Shown piece by piece: positions 1 through 7,022 of a stretch of 9,374 nucleotides of DNA; the first letter of the stretch is position 1; each line of letters starts with the position of its first letter. The position numbers and the translations under genes are program-made. The stretch is from positions 1 through 9,374 of the forward strand of contig JAKAXI010000056.1 of the NCBI GenBank assembly GCA_021816665.1. Reading direction: 5' to 3'. The notes beneath the pieces are model-generated. The model was not told where the DNA came from. It saw only the letters and a program-made list of their open reading frames with translations, and searched no databases. Source of the stretch: Bacillota bacterium. GTDB lineage: Bacteria > Bacillota > Bacilli > Alicyclobacillales > Alicyclobacillaceae.

Positions 1-1872
1 GGTTTGCCGCCGTCGGGCCGGGAAGTGCTCAACTCTGTGTTTCTCTATCACTGTACGAAAGCAGGGCTCGACTACGCGATTGTGAACAGCGAGAAGCTCG
101 AGCGGTTCGCATCGATCGCTGATGCAGAACGGCATTTGGCGGAAGAACTGTTGTTTCATACGACGGACGCACTTGTTGCAGAATTTACAGCTTTTTACCG
201 CGGTAAAAAACCGGAGTCGACGTCAGCGCTGACAGACAGTTTGCCGGTTGAAGAGCGGTTGGCTCGTCGCATCGTGGACGGCAGCAAGACTGGCCTCACC
301 GAGGACCTTAACGAGATGCTGACGCGGGCCAAGCCACTGGACATCATCAACGGACCCTTAATGGACGGTATGACTGAGGTTGGTCGCCTGTTCAACAACA
401 ACGAGTTGATTGTCGCAGAAGTGCTTCAGAGCGCAGAGGTGATGAAAGCTGCCGTCTCATATCTCGAACCATACATGGAGAAGACACAGACGGCGACGAA
501 GGGCAAACTGCTGCTTGCGACCGTGAAAGGCGACGTGCACGACATTGGTAAGAACCTCGTCGAGATTATTCTGACAAACAATGGGTACGATGTGATTAAC
601 CTCGGTATTAAGGTTCCGCCGGAACAGTTAATCGAGGCGGTGCGCAGGCACCAGCCAGACCTGATTGGGTTGTCTGGATTGCTCGTGAAGTCGGCGCAAC
701 AAATGGTGACAACCGCCGATGACCTGCGCGCTGCTGGCGTCTCATTACCGCTCCTCGTGGGTGGGGCAGCGCTGACCAAACGGTTCACGCTGACACGGAT
801 TGCTCCACAGTACGGGGGGCCGGTGTTGTACGCAAAAGACGCGATGGACGGACTTGACTTAGCAAACCGCTTGACCACGCCGAGTAGCCGTCAAGATGTG
901 CTGGTTGCTTTGGCAAAGGAGCAGTCAGAGGCAATGGCGTCAACCGCGGCGGGGAGTGACAAGACGATTGGACAAGCGGGCCCTGCCAAACGGTCCGACG
1001 TGCGCCGCGACGCACCTGTTTACCTACCGCCAGACGTCGAACGGCACGTGTTGAGTCCGTACCCACTGACGCACGTTCGCCCGTATCTGAACTTGCAGAT
1101 GCTGCTTGGCAAACACCTCGGTCTGCGGGGAAACGTCGACAAACTGCTCGCGAGTGGGGACGAGCGAGCACTTGAGTTGCTCGAACTGGTGGATTCGTTG
1201 ATCGCGGATGGCACTCGCGAGGGTTGGCTGTCCGTACACGGGGTGTACAGGTTCTTTCCGGCACAAGCAGTGGGGGACAGTCTTCTCGTCTACGACCCGC
1301 ATAAGCCTAACCAGGTTGCGGCTGCTTTTCAATTTCCGCGGCAGCGTGTGCGGCCGTACCTGTGCCTAGCGGACTTTGTCCGCGAAGCAGAGAGCGGTGT
1401 GATGGACTACGTCGCCATGCTGACTGTAACGGCCGGTCGCGGCGTGCGTGAGCGAGCCGAGGCGTGGAAAGAGGCGGGGGACTACCTGCGCGCGTTTGCG
1501 CTGCAAGCGTTGGCACTTGAGTTGGCTGAAGCATTTGCCGAGCGAGTCCACCACTTGATTCGAGACGCATGGGGTTTTCCTGACCCACTTGACATGACGA
1601 TGCGCGAGCGGTTGATTGCCCGTTACCAAGGTATTCGCGTTTCGTTTGGTTATCCAGCCTGTCCCAACCTGGAAGACCAAGAAAAACTGTTTGCGTTACT
1701 GCATCCACAAGACATTGGGGTGGAGTTGACGGACGGATACATGATGGAGCCCGAAGCGAGCGTATCCGCGCTTGTGTTCTCGCATCCGGACGCGCGTTAC
1801 TTCAACGCCGATGCGTCCGAACGAGAGCAGACTGCGCAGTCGCCTGAGACGGAGGAGGTGGTGAAGGGATGA
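1..1872 (+). CDS. metH: Cobalamin-dependent methionine synthase, 3' part (5' end outside the window)
   Basis: Cytosolic enzyme that moves a methyl group from 5-methyl-THF to homocysteine through methylcobalamin. The frame is open to base 1, and the first residues (LPPSGREVLN, then GLDYAIVN) are the end of the pterin-binding domain, so the gene starts upstream; the TTG at base 4 is not its start. Counting from that codon, the visible domains are: pterin end ~1-65; four-helix cobalamin cap ~80-160; Rossmann-like B12 domain ~165-290 with DVHDIG at 177-182 (His179 would be the lower cobalt ligand), SGL at 224-226 and GGA at 253-255; a variable linker ~290-340; SAM-binding activation domain ~340-605 with GIR and GYPACP at 543-554 (Arg545 matches the SAM-contacting Arg of E. 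coli MetH). No frameshift is seen. Whether an N-terminal homocysteine domain exists cannot be told here. It overlaps the next gene by four bases (ATGA), so the two are cotranscribed. Confidence 0.96.
   Translation, partial: GLPPSGREVLNSVFLYHCTKAGLDYAIVNSEKLERFASIADAERHLAEELLFHTTDALVAEFTAFYRGKKPESTSALTDSLPVEERLARRIVDGSKTGLTEDLNEMLTRAKPLDIINGPLMDGMTEVGRLFNNNELIVAEVLQSAEVMKAAVSYLEPYMEKTQTATKGKLLLATVKGDVHDIGKNLVEIILTNNGYDVINLGIKVPPEQLIEAVRRHQPDLIGLSGLLVKSAQQMVTTADDLRAAGVSLPLLVGGAALTKRFTLTRIAPQYGGPVLYAKDAMDGLDLANRLTTPSSRQDVLVALAKEQSEAMASTAAGSDKTIGQAGPAKRSDVRRDAPVYLPPDVERHVLSPYPLTHVRPYLNLQMLLGKHLGLRGNVDKLLASGDERALELLELVDSLIADGTREGWLSVHGVYRFFPAQAVGDSLLVYDPHKPNQVAAAFQFPRQRVRPYLCLADFVREAESGVMDYVAMLTVTAGRGVRERAEAWKEAGDYLRAFALQALALELAEAFAERVHHLIRDAWGFPDPLDMTMRERLIARYQGIRVSFGYPACPNLEDQEKLFALLHPQDIGVELTDGYMMEPEASVSALVFSHPDARYFNADASEREQTAQSPETEEVVKG
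1851..1860 (+). promoter_or_regulatory. Ribosome binding site for the yitJ-like gene, inside metH
   Basis: GGAGGAGGTG lies within the last codons of metH, eight bases before the ATG at 1869. It fixes the start of the downstream gene at the ATGA overlap and suggests translational coupling between the two. Confidence 0.8.
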
Positions 1873-3797
1873 AGCATGTCGACGATCAACCAGCGACACC
1901 GATGCATCAGGACGCTTTGCTGACCGAGACTTGGATCGGCGACGGCGCGATGGCCACACTCCTTCACCAGTGGGGTGTGCCGATTCGCACCTGCTATGAA
2001 GCTCTTTCCGTGTCAATGCCTGAGTGGGTCGCAAACGTACACAGGGCATATCTGAAAGCTGGGGCTAACTTCATTCAAACCAACACGTTTGGGGCCCACA
2101 AGAGCGGTCTTGCACGCTATCATGCTGAGCGTGACGTTGAATCTATTAACAAGGCTGCTGTCCATGTTGCGCGGCTTGCAGTACAGGAGTTTATAGACAA
2201 GCCTGATCGGGAGAGGCTCGGTGCCACTCGACGTCCGCTCGTCTTTGGCACAATTGGGTCGATCGGTGGCGCTCGGGCGGCGGGCTTTGGCGCGCTTGAT
2301 CGTGACGTACAGAAAGAAATTGGCGGCGAGTACCACGAGCAGGCGAGTGCGTTGCTGGCGGCGGGGGTTGATGGCATTGTCCTTGAAACGTTCGCAGAGG
2401 CTACTGAAATGGTGTATGCCCTCGAGGTCGTTCGCTCACTGACAGACCTTCCCATCCTGGCAAATCTGTCGCCAGAGACGATAGGCGTGACCGTCGACGG
2501 TGTGCCCGTCGCGGAGGCCTTTGCAGCCATGCGTTCTGCCGGGGCCACTGTCGTTGGACTCAATTGTCGACTGGGTCCGTCGGGGATTCTTCGCACGTAT
2601 GAACAGATGACGTTACATCCCGGGGTTGCCTACGCCGCAGTGCCAAACGCCGGGATGTTGCAGCGTGAAGAAAACGACCTGCGCTACACGGGCAGCGCGG
2701 AGTACTTTGCCGACATCGCAGAGCGCCTCCTGCGGCAGGGTGTACGCTGGCTCGGCGGCTGCTGCGGCACGACACCAACACACATCGAGCAACTTGCGCT
2801 TCGCGTGGCGAACGTCGAGGCGAACGGGCAGGCACCCGTGCCACTGCAGGCTGATACAAAACCTCGGATTGAGGTTAATGCGGCTCATGCGGACATACCG
2901 GTGTCAAATGCATCGACGATTGTCTCGCGGGTTGCGACAAAAACGACCGTCATAGTCGAACTCGATCCGCCTAGGACGGTGCAGTCAAAACGGTTTTTGG
3001 CGGGCGCCCGAGCCCTGCGGGACGCAGGCGCAGATTTCATCACGATGGCGGACAATTCACTTGGGCATGTGCGAGTCAGCAACATGGCGCTCGCAGCTTT
3101 GTTAAAACAAGAAGGAATCGAACCGCTGGTGCACGTGACGTGTCGGGACCGCAACTTGATCGGTCAGCAGTCGCACTTGATGGGACTTGAAGTGCTGGGG
3201 GTTCGTCATATTTTGCTCGTTACAGGCGATCCGACGCGGTTCGGTGACTTGCCTGGAGCGACATCGGTGTACGATGTGTCCTCGACGGAGTTGACTCGAC
3301 TGGTGAAGCGCTTGAACGCGGGCATTGCCTTTTCCGGACAACCCATGCGGCAGCCATCGAGGTTTGTCGTGGGTACATCGTTCAACCCCTATGTCGCTAA
3401 TTTTGACCGCGCGCTCGATAGATTGAAACGCAAAGTGGACGCCGGAGCTGACTACGTGATGACACAGCCAGTTTTCGCTGTTCGCATGGTGGAACAGCTC
3501 GCGCGCGCCACCGAAGGTCTTGGAGTCCCTGTATTCATCGGTGTGATGCCGCTGGTGAGCCATCGCAACGCGCAGTTCCTGCACAATGAAGTGCCAGGTA
3601 TCTCAATCCCTGCAGAAGTTCTCGGGCGCATGGCGAGTGCGCCGGAGGAGACGGCAGCTGGCATGGGGATTAAAGTTGCTGAGGAAATTCTGGACGTTGC
3701 AACAGGGTGCTTCCGCGGCATTTACCTGATAACTCCGTTTCTTCGCTATGAGTTAACTGAGCGTCTCACGGCTTACGTGAAAGCGAAGACCTTCTGA
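1869..3797 (+). CDS. yitJ: Bifunctional homocysteine S-methyltransferase / 5,10-methylenetetrahydrofolate reductase (YitJ type)
   Basis: Fusion protein of 642 residues, a little longer than the ~610 usual for YitJ. Residues ~15-312 form a homocysteine S-methyltransferase barrel (IGDGAMAT at 23-30, TNTFGAHK at 71-78). Its zinc ligands are visible as Cys233 in NCRLGP and Cys298/Cys299 in GGCCGTTP. A linker of ~40 residues (312-355) leads to a MetF-like FAD domain, ~358-640. This has VELDPPR at 363-369 (Glu364 matches the catalytic Glu of MetF), TCRDRN at 425-430, VTGDP at 451-455 and TQPVF at 532-536. The reductase half should supply 5-methyl-THF; the zinc half activates homocysteine. In B. subtilis yitJ is controlled by a SAM riboswitch; here any such element would lie upstream of metH, outside the window. 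The start is the ATG in the ATGA overlap with a strong SD. No clear intrinsic terminator follows the stop. Confidence 0.94.
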   Translation: MKHVDDQPATPMHQDALLTETWIGDGAMATLLHQWGVPIRTCYEALSVSMPEWVANVHRAYLKAGANFIQTNTFGAHKSGLARYHAERDVESINKAAVHVARLAVQEFIDKPDRERLGATRRPLVFGTIGSIGGARAAGFGALDRDVQKEIGGEYHEQASALLAAGVDGIVLETFAEATEMVYALEVVRSLTDLPILANLSPETIGVTVDGVPVAEAFAAMRSAGATVVGLNCRLGPSGILRTYEQMTLHPGVAYAAVPNAGMLQREENDLRYTGSAEYFADIAERLLRQGVRWLGGCCGTTPTHIEQLALRVANVEANGQAPVPLQADTKPRIEVNAAHADIPVSNASTIVSRVATKTTVIVELDPPRTVQSKRFLAGARALRDAGADFITMADNSLGHVRVSNMALAALLKQEGIEPLVHVTCRDRNLIGQQSHLMGLEVLGVRHILLVTGDPTRFGDLPGATSVYDVSSTELTRLVKRLNAGIAFSGQPMRQPSRFVVGTSFNPYVANFDRALDRLKRKVDAGADYVMTQPVFAVRMVEQLARATEGLGVPVFIGVMPLVSHRNAQFLHNEVPGISIPAEVLGRMASAPEETAAGMGIKVAEEILDVATGCFRGIYLITPFLRYELTERLTAYVKAKTF

Positions 3798-3867
3798 ATC
3801 GATGTCGAATATTGCAAAAACAGTACGAATGGACTACGCATTTTCCTTAATTCTAGTAACAAATTCC

Positions 3868-3896
3868 TCGTTCATTCGAACCGTGCATGGTATACT
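3868..3896 (+). promoter_or_regulatory. Probable extended -10 promoter for acsA
   Basis: TGG-TATACT at 3888-3896 is a TGn extended -10 with five of six bases matching TATAAT. The -35 at 17-base spacing (TCGTTC, 3868-3873) is poor, as often found with extended -10 promoters. The DNA just upstream (3838-3867) is AT-rich. Predicted start point is near 3903, giving a leader of about 93 bases. That leader can form a weak hairpin (TTGAAG 3930-3935 with CTTCAA 3972-3977) just before the ribosome binding site. The rest of the 3798-3995 gap shows no gene. Inferred from sequence only. Confidence 0.55.
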
Positions 3897-3899
3897 TTC

Positions 3900-3913
3900 G
3901 GTGAGCGCTTTCA
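3900..3913 (+). promoter_or_regulatory. cre-like CcpA operator at the acsA start point
   Basis: GGTGAGCGCTTTCA matches the B. subtilis cre consensus TGWAANCGNTNWCA except at positions 1 and 4, with the central CG and the whole right half intact. It sits four bases after the -10 hexamer, over the predicted start point, where CcpA binding would block transcription. B. subtilis acsA is known to be catabolite-repressed by CcpA, which fits; the assignment here is inference. Confidence 0.45.
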
Positions 3914-3995
3914 TAATGTTTACGGCAGATTGAAGATTCGGCGTTGTTCAGTCACCTGCAGTTCAACAAAACTTCAAATTGGAAGGGGAATTCGC

Positions 3996-5945
3996 ATGTC
4001 CTTGGATCCGAACCGCTTAGATACGCTTCTCAAAGAAGACCGGAAATTTGCCCCCTCAGAAGCATTTCGCGCGCAGGCAAACTTCAACGATCCAGACATT
4101 TACGACCAGGCGCTTGCGGACCCTGAGGCGTACTGGGCACAACAGGCTCAGAATTTGTCGTGGTTCAAACCTTGGACGAAGGTTCTCGAGTGGAATCCCC
4201 CGCATGCGAAGTGGTTTGTCGACGCGAAGCTAAACGCAGCCTACAACGCGGTAGACCGTCACCGCAAAGGGCCGCGCAAAAACAAGGCGGCGATCATTTG
4301 GGAAGGTGAACCCGGCGACAGCAAAGTGTTCACGTACGACATGCTCGGCCGCGAAGTGGACAAAGCGGCACATGTGTTGACCAGTCTCGGTGTCAAACGC
4401 GGCGATCGAGTGACGATTTATCTGCCGATGATCCCGGAACTTCCGATTAGCATGCTGGCCTGCGCGAAGATTGGCGCTATTCACTCCGTTGTGTTTGGTG
4501 GCTTTGCGGCTGCATCGCTGCGAGACCGAATTCTCGACGCCGACTCAAAAATTGTGATTACTGCGGACGGCGGCTGGCGACGAGGCGGCGTTGTACCGCT
4601 CAAGAAAAACACGGACGAAGCGGTCGAAGGCACTTCCGTCGATACTGTTGTTGTCGTACCGCGTGTCGGGGAAGCTGCCGGAGCACAGATGGTCGAGGGC
4701 CGTGATCACGACTGGAACGAGTTGATGGCGACAGCCTCAACGGCTCCGTTCCCTGCAGCTGAAATGGACGCAGAGGACATTCTTTACTTGCTTTACACGT
4801 CGGGTACCACTGGCAAGCCAAAGGGCATTGTGCACACCACGGGCGGTTACATGGTCGGTGTCAATACCTCGATGCGCAGCGTCTTTGATTTAAAAGAAGA
4901 CGACATCCATTTTTGCAGCGCCGACATCGGCTGGGTAACTGGACATACGTACATTGTCTACGGCCCCCTTTCGGCTGGAGCGACCACCGTGATGTATGAA
5001 GGTGCGCCAGACTTCCCCGACCGCGACCGCTTCTGGTCGATTATTGAGAAATACGGTGCAACGATTTTCTATACCGCTCCGACCTCAATCCGGACATTCA
5101 TGAAGTGGGGGGCGCAGCACGTCGAGAAGCACGACCTCTCGAGTTTGCGCTTGCTTGGCACCGTTGGCGAGCCGATTAACCCAGAGGCTTGGATGTGGTA
5201 TCACGTACACGTCGGCAAGGAAAAGTGTCCAATCGTCGATACGTGGTGGCAAACGGAGACTGGTTGCGCCATGATTGCGCCGCTTCCCGGCATCACGGAG
5301 ACGAAACCTGGATCGGCAACACGCCCTGTCCCGGGGATCGCTGTGGATGTCGTCGACGAAAACGGTGACTCTGTCGGCGCCGGCAACGGCGGTTACCTCG
5401 TAATTAAAAAGCCGTGGCCGTCCATGCTTCGCACAGTGTGGGGCGACGATGAACGCTTCCGAAACACGTACTTCGGAAAATTTGACGGAATCTATCTACC
5501 GGGAGACGGGGCTCACCTCGACGACGACAGCTACATCTGGATTCTCGGGCGGATTGACGATGTCATCAACGTCTCCGGCCACCGCATTGGCACAATGGAA
5601 GTCGAGAGCGCGCTGGTTGGTCATCAGGCAGTGGCAGAGGCTGCCGTCATTGGGCGGTCCCATGAGGTAAAAGGTCAAGCAATTACAGCGTTTGTCACAG
5701 TAAAAGAAGGAGTGACAGCGGACGACGCACTCGCTGCGGAACTGAAGCAGCACGTTGCAGCTGCCATTGGCGCGATGGCCCGACCGGAGGAAATCATCTT
5801 CACGGCCGAACTTCCGAAGACCCGCAGCGCAAAGATCATGCGCAGACTGTTGCGTGACATCGCAGAGGGACGCGTGATAGGCGACACGACGACACTTGCG
5901 GACGCCAGCGTTGTTGAAGAGTTAAAGAAGCTGTACAAAGACTGA
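3996..5945 (+). CDS. acsA: Acetyl-CoA synthetase, AMP-forming
   Basis: Cytosolic ANL-family enzyme that makes acetyl-CoA from acetate, ATP and CoA via acetyl-AMP, for growth on acetate. The 649 residues match the full Acs length (~650). Visible elements: N-terminal Acs cap ~28-90 ([11 protein letters not shown]); P-loop-like [11 protein letters not shown] at 267-277; [12 protein letters not shown] at 314-325; DTWWQTETG at 415-423, where Trp418 matches the Trp414 that limits the acyl pocket to acetate in Salmonella Acs; hinge region [15 protein letters not shown] at 518-532; C-terminal catalytic Lys613 in [11 protein letters not shown]. The usual motif there is RSGK; here Gly is Ala612 (codon 5829-5831). 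The start is ATG 3996, with GGAAGGGG seven bases upstream; an in-frame TTG at 3930 would add 22 residues unlike the family and lacks an SD. The gene has its own promoter and cre-like site, and an acetate permease gene follows. Confidence 0.97.
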   Translation: MSLDPNRLDTLLKEDRKFAPSEAFRAQANFNDPDIYDQALADPEAYWAQQAQNLSWFKPWTKVLEWNPPHAKWFVDAKLNAAYNAVDRHRKGPRKNKAAIIWEGEPGDSKVFTYDMLGREVDKAAHVLTSLGVKRGDRVTIYLPMIPELPISMLACAKIGAIHSVVFGGFAAASLRDRILDADSKIVITADGGWRRGGVVPLKKNTDEAVEGTSVDTVVVVPRVGEAAGAQMVEGRDHDWNELMATASTAPFPAAEMDAEDILYLLYTSGTTGKPKGIVHTTGGYMVGVNTSMRSVFDLKEDDIHFCSADIGWVTGHTYIVYGPLSAGATTVMYEGAPDFPDRDRFWSIIEKYGATIFYTAPTSIRTFMKWGAQHVEKHDLSSLRLLGTVGEPINPEAWMWYHVHVGKEKCPIVDTWWQTETGCAMIAPLPGITETKPGSATRPVPGIAVDVVDENGDSVGAGNGGYLVIKKPWPSMLRTVWGDDERFRNTYFGKFDGIYLPGDGAHLDDDSYIWILGRIDDVINVSGHRIGTMEVESALVGHQAVAEAAVIGRSHEVKGQAITAFVTVKEGVTADDALAAELKQHVAAAIGAMARPEEIIFTAELPKTRSAKIMRRLLRDIAEGRVIGDTTTLADASVVEELKKLYKD

Positions 5946-5955
5946 AGGCTTCCAG

Positions 5956-5983
5956 GGGTGCGCAGGCTGTTGCTTGTGCGCCC
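5956..5983 (+). terminator. Possible weak terminator hairpin after acsA
   Basis: GGGTGCGCA and TGTGCGCCC can pair over nine bases (two of them G-U) around a ten-base loop, starting 11 bases after the acsA stop. No T-run follows, so it may be an RNA-stabilising hairpin or an attenuator, with read-through into satP. Seen as an inverted repeat; function inferred. Confidence 0.3.
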
Positions 5984-6012
5984 GCCATACAGGCCGGTGC
6001 GCCGGGAAGGGA

Positions 6013-6052
6013 GGTGGTGGAAGCGTAGGAGTCTCGCATTCCTACCGCCGCC
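6013..6052 (+). other. Stem-loop in the acsA-satP gap
   Basis: GTAGGA (6025-6030) and TCCTAC (6040-6045) form a perfect six-base stem with a nine-base loop. Directly outside, GGTGGTG (6013-6019) can pair with CGCCGCC (6046-6052) through G-C and G-U pairs, leaving a five-base bulge on the left side. It lies in the 290-base gap before satP, which codes for no protein I can support. It fits no riboswitch family that I recognise with confidence. Confidence 0.4.
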
Positions 6053-6077
6053 GTTCACAGAAAAGATAGACTTTAAG

Positions 6078-6112
6078 GTGCGCGTACGCGCGGCAGGAGA
6101 CCTCGGGCGCAC
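6078..6112 (+). repeat. Inverted repeat with an internal 12-base perfect palindrome
   Basis: GTGCGC at 6078-6083 is complementary to GCGCAC at 6107-6112 (23-base loop). GCGCGTACGCGC at 6080-6091 is a perfect palindrome that overlaps the left arm, so the two pairings exclude each other. The downstream half also holds the short hairpin AGG-AGA-CCT (6095-6103). Either a dimeric repressor site or an RNA switch between alternative folds would look like this; nothing here decides between them. Confidence 0.4.
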
Positions 6113-6235
6113 GGTTGGCACGTTCAAGTAAGCGAATTCAGACAGGCTGGTCTGGTCAGGCGCGATGTGCATCGGTATCTTTTTCGTCTTTTTGCAGTCG
6201 TCACTATCAGTATTCATTGTCCGAGGAGGGTTCTT

Positions 6236-6799
6236 ATGTCTGAAACGAAAATCGCCGATCCGGGGCCGTTGGGTCTTGCCGGATTCGGAATTACCACCTG
6301 TATTTTAAGTTTGATTAATACGGGCGAGGTGAACGGTAAAGCGATCGGCGTTGTGCTCGGATTGGCCTTGATCTATGGCGGCGGCGGTCAGTTGTTGGCC
6401 GGGATTTGGGAGTTCCGCAAAGGCAACACGTTTGGAGCCACGGCGTTTAGTTCGTACGGCGCGTTTTGGATTGCGTTCTACCTAATCGTGAAATCTGGGA
6501 CCACAGTCGGCGTCGGTTGGTTCCTCCTGTTCTTCGGCATCTTGACACTCTACCTGTGGATTGGAACATTTTTCTTAAACAAGGCCTTGTTTTGGGTGTT
6601 CCTGACTCTGTGGTTGGCCTTTTTCTTACTCGCAATCGGGAACTTCGATCCGACTTTCGGCAGCACTGCAGGTGGCTGGGTCGGCCTCTTGTGCGGCTTG
6701 CTCGCGCTCTATACTTCAGCAGCGGTTGTCACCAACGCCACTGCAGGGCGCGTCGTGCTGCCGGTTGGGAAACCGTTCCGTCAACCGACTGTGGCCTGA
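6236..6799 (+). CDS. satP: Acetate/succinate permease, SatP (YaaH/GPR1/FUN34) family
   Basis: Inner-membrane protein of 187 residues, the usual length for bacterial SatP (188 in E. coli), which takes up acetate with protons. The N-terminus carries the family signature as DPGPLGLAGFG at 8-18 (typical NPAPLGLxGFG; here Asn is Asp8 and Ala is Gly10), and Phe17 matches the pore Phe of E. coli SatP. KGNTFGATAFSSYGAFW at 62-78 is a second conserved block. About six hydrophobic helices can be drawn: ~12-28, 35-56, 68-86, 92-110, 115-134 and 145-166. The C-terminal GRVVLP at 171-176 also matches the family. The start is ATG 6236, with AGGAGG at 6224-6229; a GTG at 6167 in the same frame would add 23 unrelated residues. 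Placed 290 bases after acsA, it probably feeds acetate to that enzyme. I see no convincing promoter of its own. Confidence 0.93.
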   Translation: MSETKIADPGPLGLAGFGITTCILSLINTGEVNGKAIGVVLGLALIYGGGGQLLAGIWEFRKGNTFGATAFSSYGAFWIAFYLIVKSGTTVGVGWFLLFFGILTLYLWIGTFFLNKALFWVFLTLWLAFFLLAIGNFDPTFGSTAGGWVGLLCGLLALYTSAAVVTNATAGRVVLPVGKPFRQPTVA

Positions 6800-6835
6800 G
6801 TTCGCAGTTCGCACTCCACCGTCTGCAAAGCTGTT

Positions 6836-6860
6836 CAGCCCCGGCGTGGTGCCGGGGCTG
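6836..6860 (+). terminator. Intrinsic terminator after satP
   Basis: CAGCCCCGGC and GCCGGGGCTG pair perfectly over ten bases around the five-base loop GTGGT, 36 bases after the satP stop. The T-run is short (GTTTG after the stem is TTT only), but the GC-rich stem is strong. It would close the acsA-satP transcript. Confidence 0.75.
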
Positions 6861-6991
6861 TTTGCGTGTACGCGAGCTGTGGGGTGTTGGTCCTGCAAAG
6901 AGTGCCTTGTCGGGGGGCGTGTGCGAGTATCTGGATAGGAACGCTGCGTGTCCTGCACGAAGCCAAACGCCTGTGCTGAGGAGTGTTTCAC

Positions 6992-7000
6992 TGCTAAAAT
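6992..7000 (+). promoter_or_regulatory. Candidate extended -10 promoter for patB
   Basis: TGC-TAAAAT is a TGn extended -10 with five of six bases matching TATAAT. No good -35 is seen at 16-18 bases. The start point would be near 7007, so the mRNA would begin almost at the ribosome binding site (7008-7015), with a leader of only ~16 bases. The rest of the 6861-7022 gap shows no other feature I can support. Confidence 0.35.
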
Positions 7001-7007
7001 AGAGGAT

Positions 7008-7015
7008 AAGGGGGG
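7008..7015 (+). promoter_or_regulatory. Ribosome binding site that points to a TTG start for patB
   Basis: AAGGGGGG lies seven bases before TTG 7023. No in-frame ATG lies near the beginning of the conserved protein, and the upstream in-frame GTG (6948) has no comparable SD, so this site decides the start. Confidence 0.65.
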
Positions 7016-7022
7016 CGCTGAA

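Noticed and set aside
3102..3584. Antisense open frame across the MTHFR half of the yitJ-like gene.
   Set aside because: It is a shadow of a conserved gene, with no recognisable domain and no supporting start signals.
3930..3995. Upstream TTG start extending AcsA by 22 residues.
   Set aside because: No ribosome binding site, the residues do not look like Acs, and the ATG at 3996 has a strong SD and gives the family length.
6013..6055. T-box-like GGTGG followed by a CCTACCGCC stretch.
   Set aside because: The conserved GGTGGNACCGCG block is absent and the downstream gene is a permease, not an aminoacyl-tRNA or amino acid gene.
5996..6112. Cobalamin riboswitch before satP: GGTGC, GGGAA, GGTG and a CAGGAGACCT core like the B12 box (6094-6103) in the right order.
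   Set aside because: The flanks of the B12 box do not match (AGYC before, GCC after), GGTGC and GGGAA are only three bases apart where a stem-loop is expected, and the CCCGCxACTGT block is missing. An Rfam RF00174 covariance search would settle it.
6115..6121. TTGGCAC, an exact match to the -24 element of sigma-54 promoters, upstream of satP.
   Set aside because: No TTGC-type -12 element at the required spacing; what follows reads GTTCAAGTAAG.
6167..6235. Upstream GTG start extending SatP by 23 residues.
   Set aside because: The ATG at 6236 has AGGAGG at good spacing and the protein then begins just before the NPAPLGL-like signature.
6948..7022. GTG start for PatB.
   Set aside because: It adds a Cys-rich stretch unlike the family, has no SD, and would lie upstream of the likely promoter.
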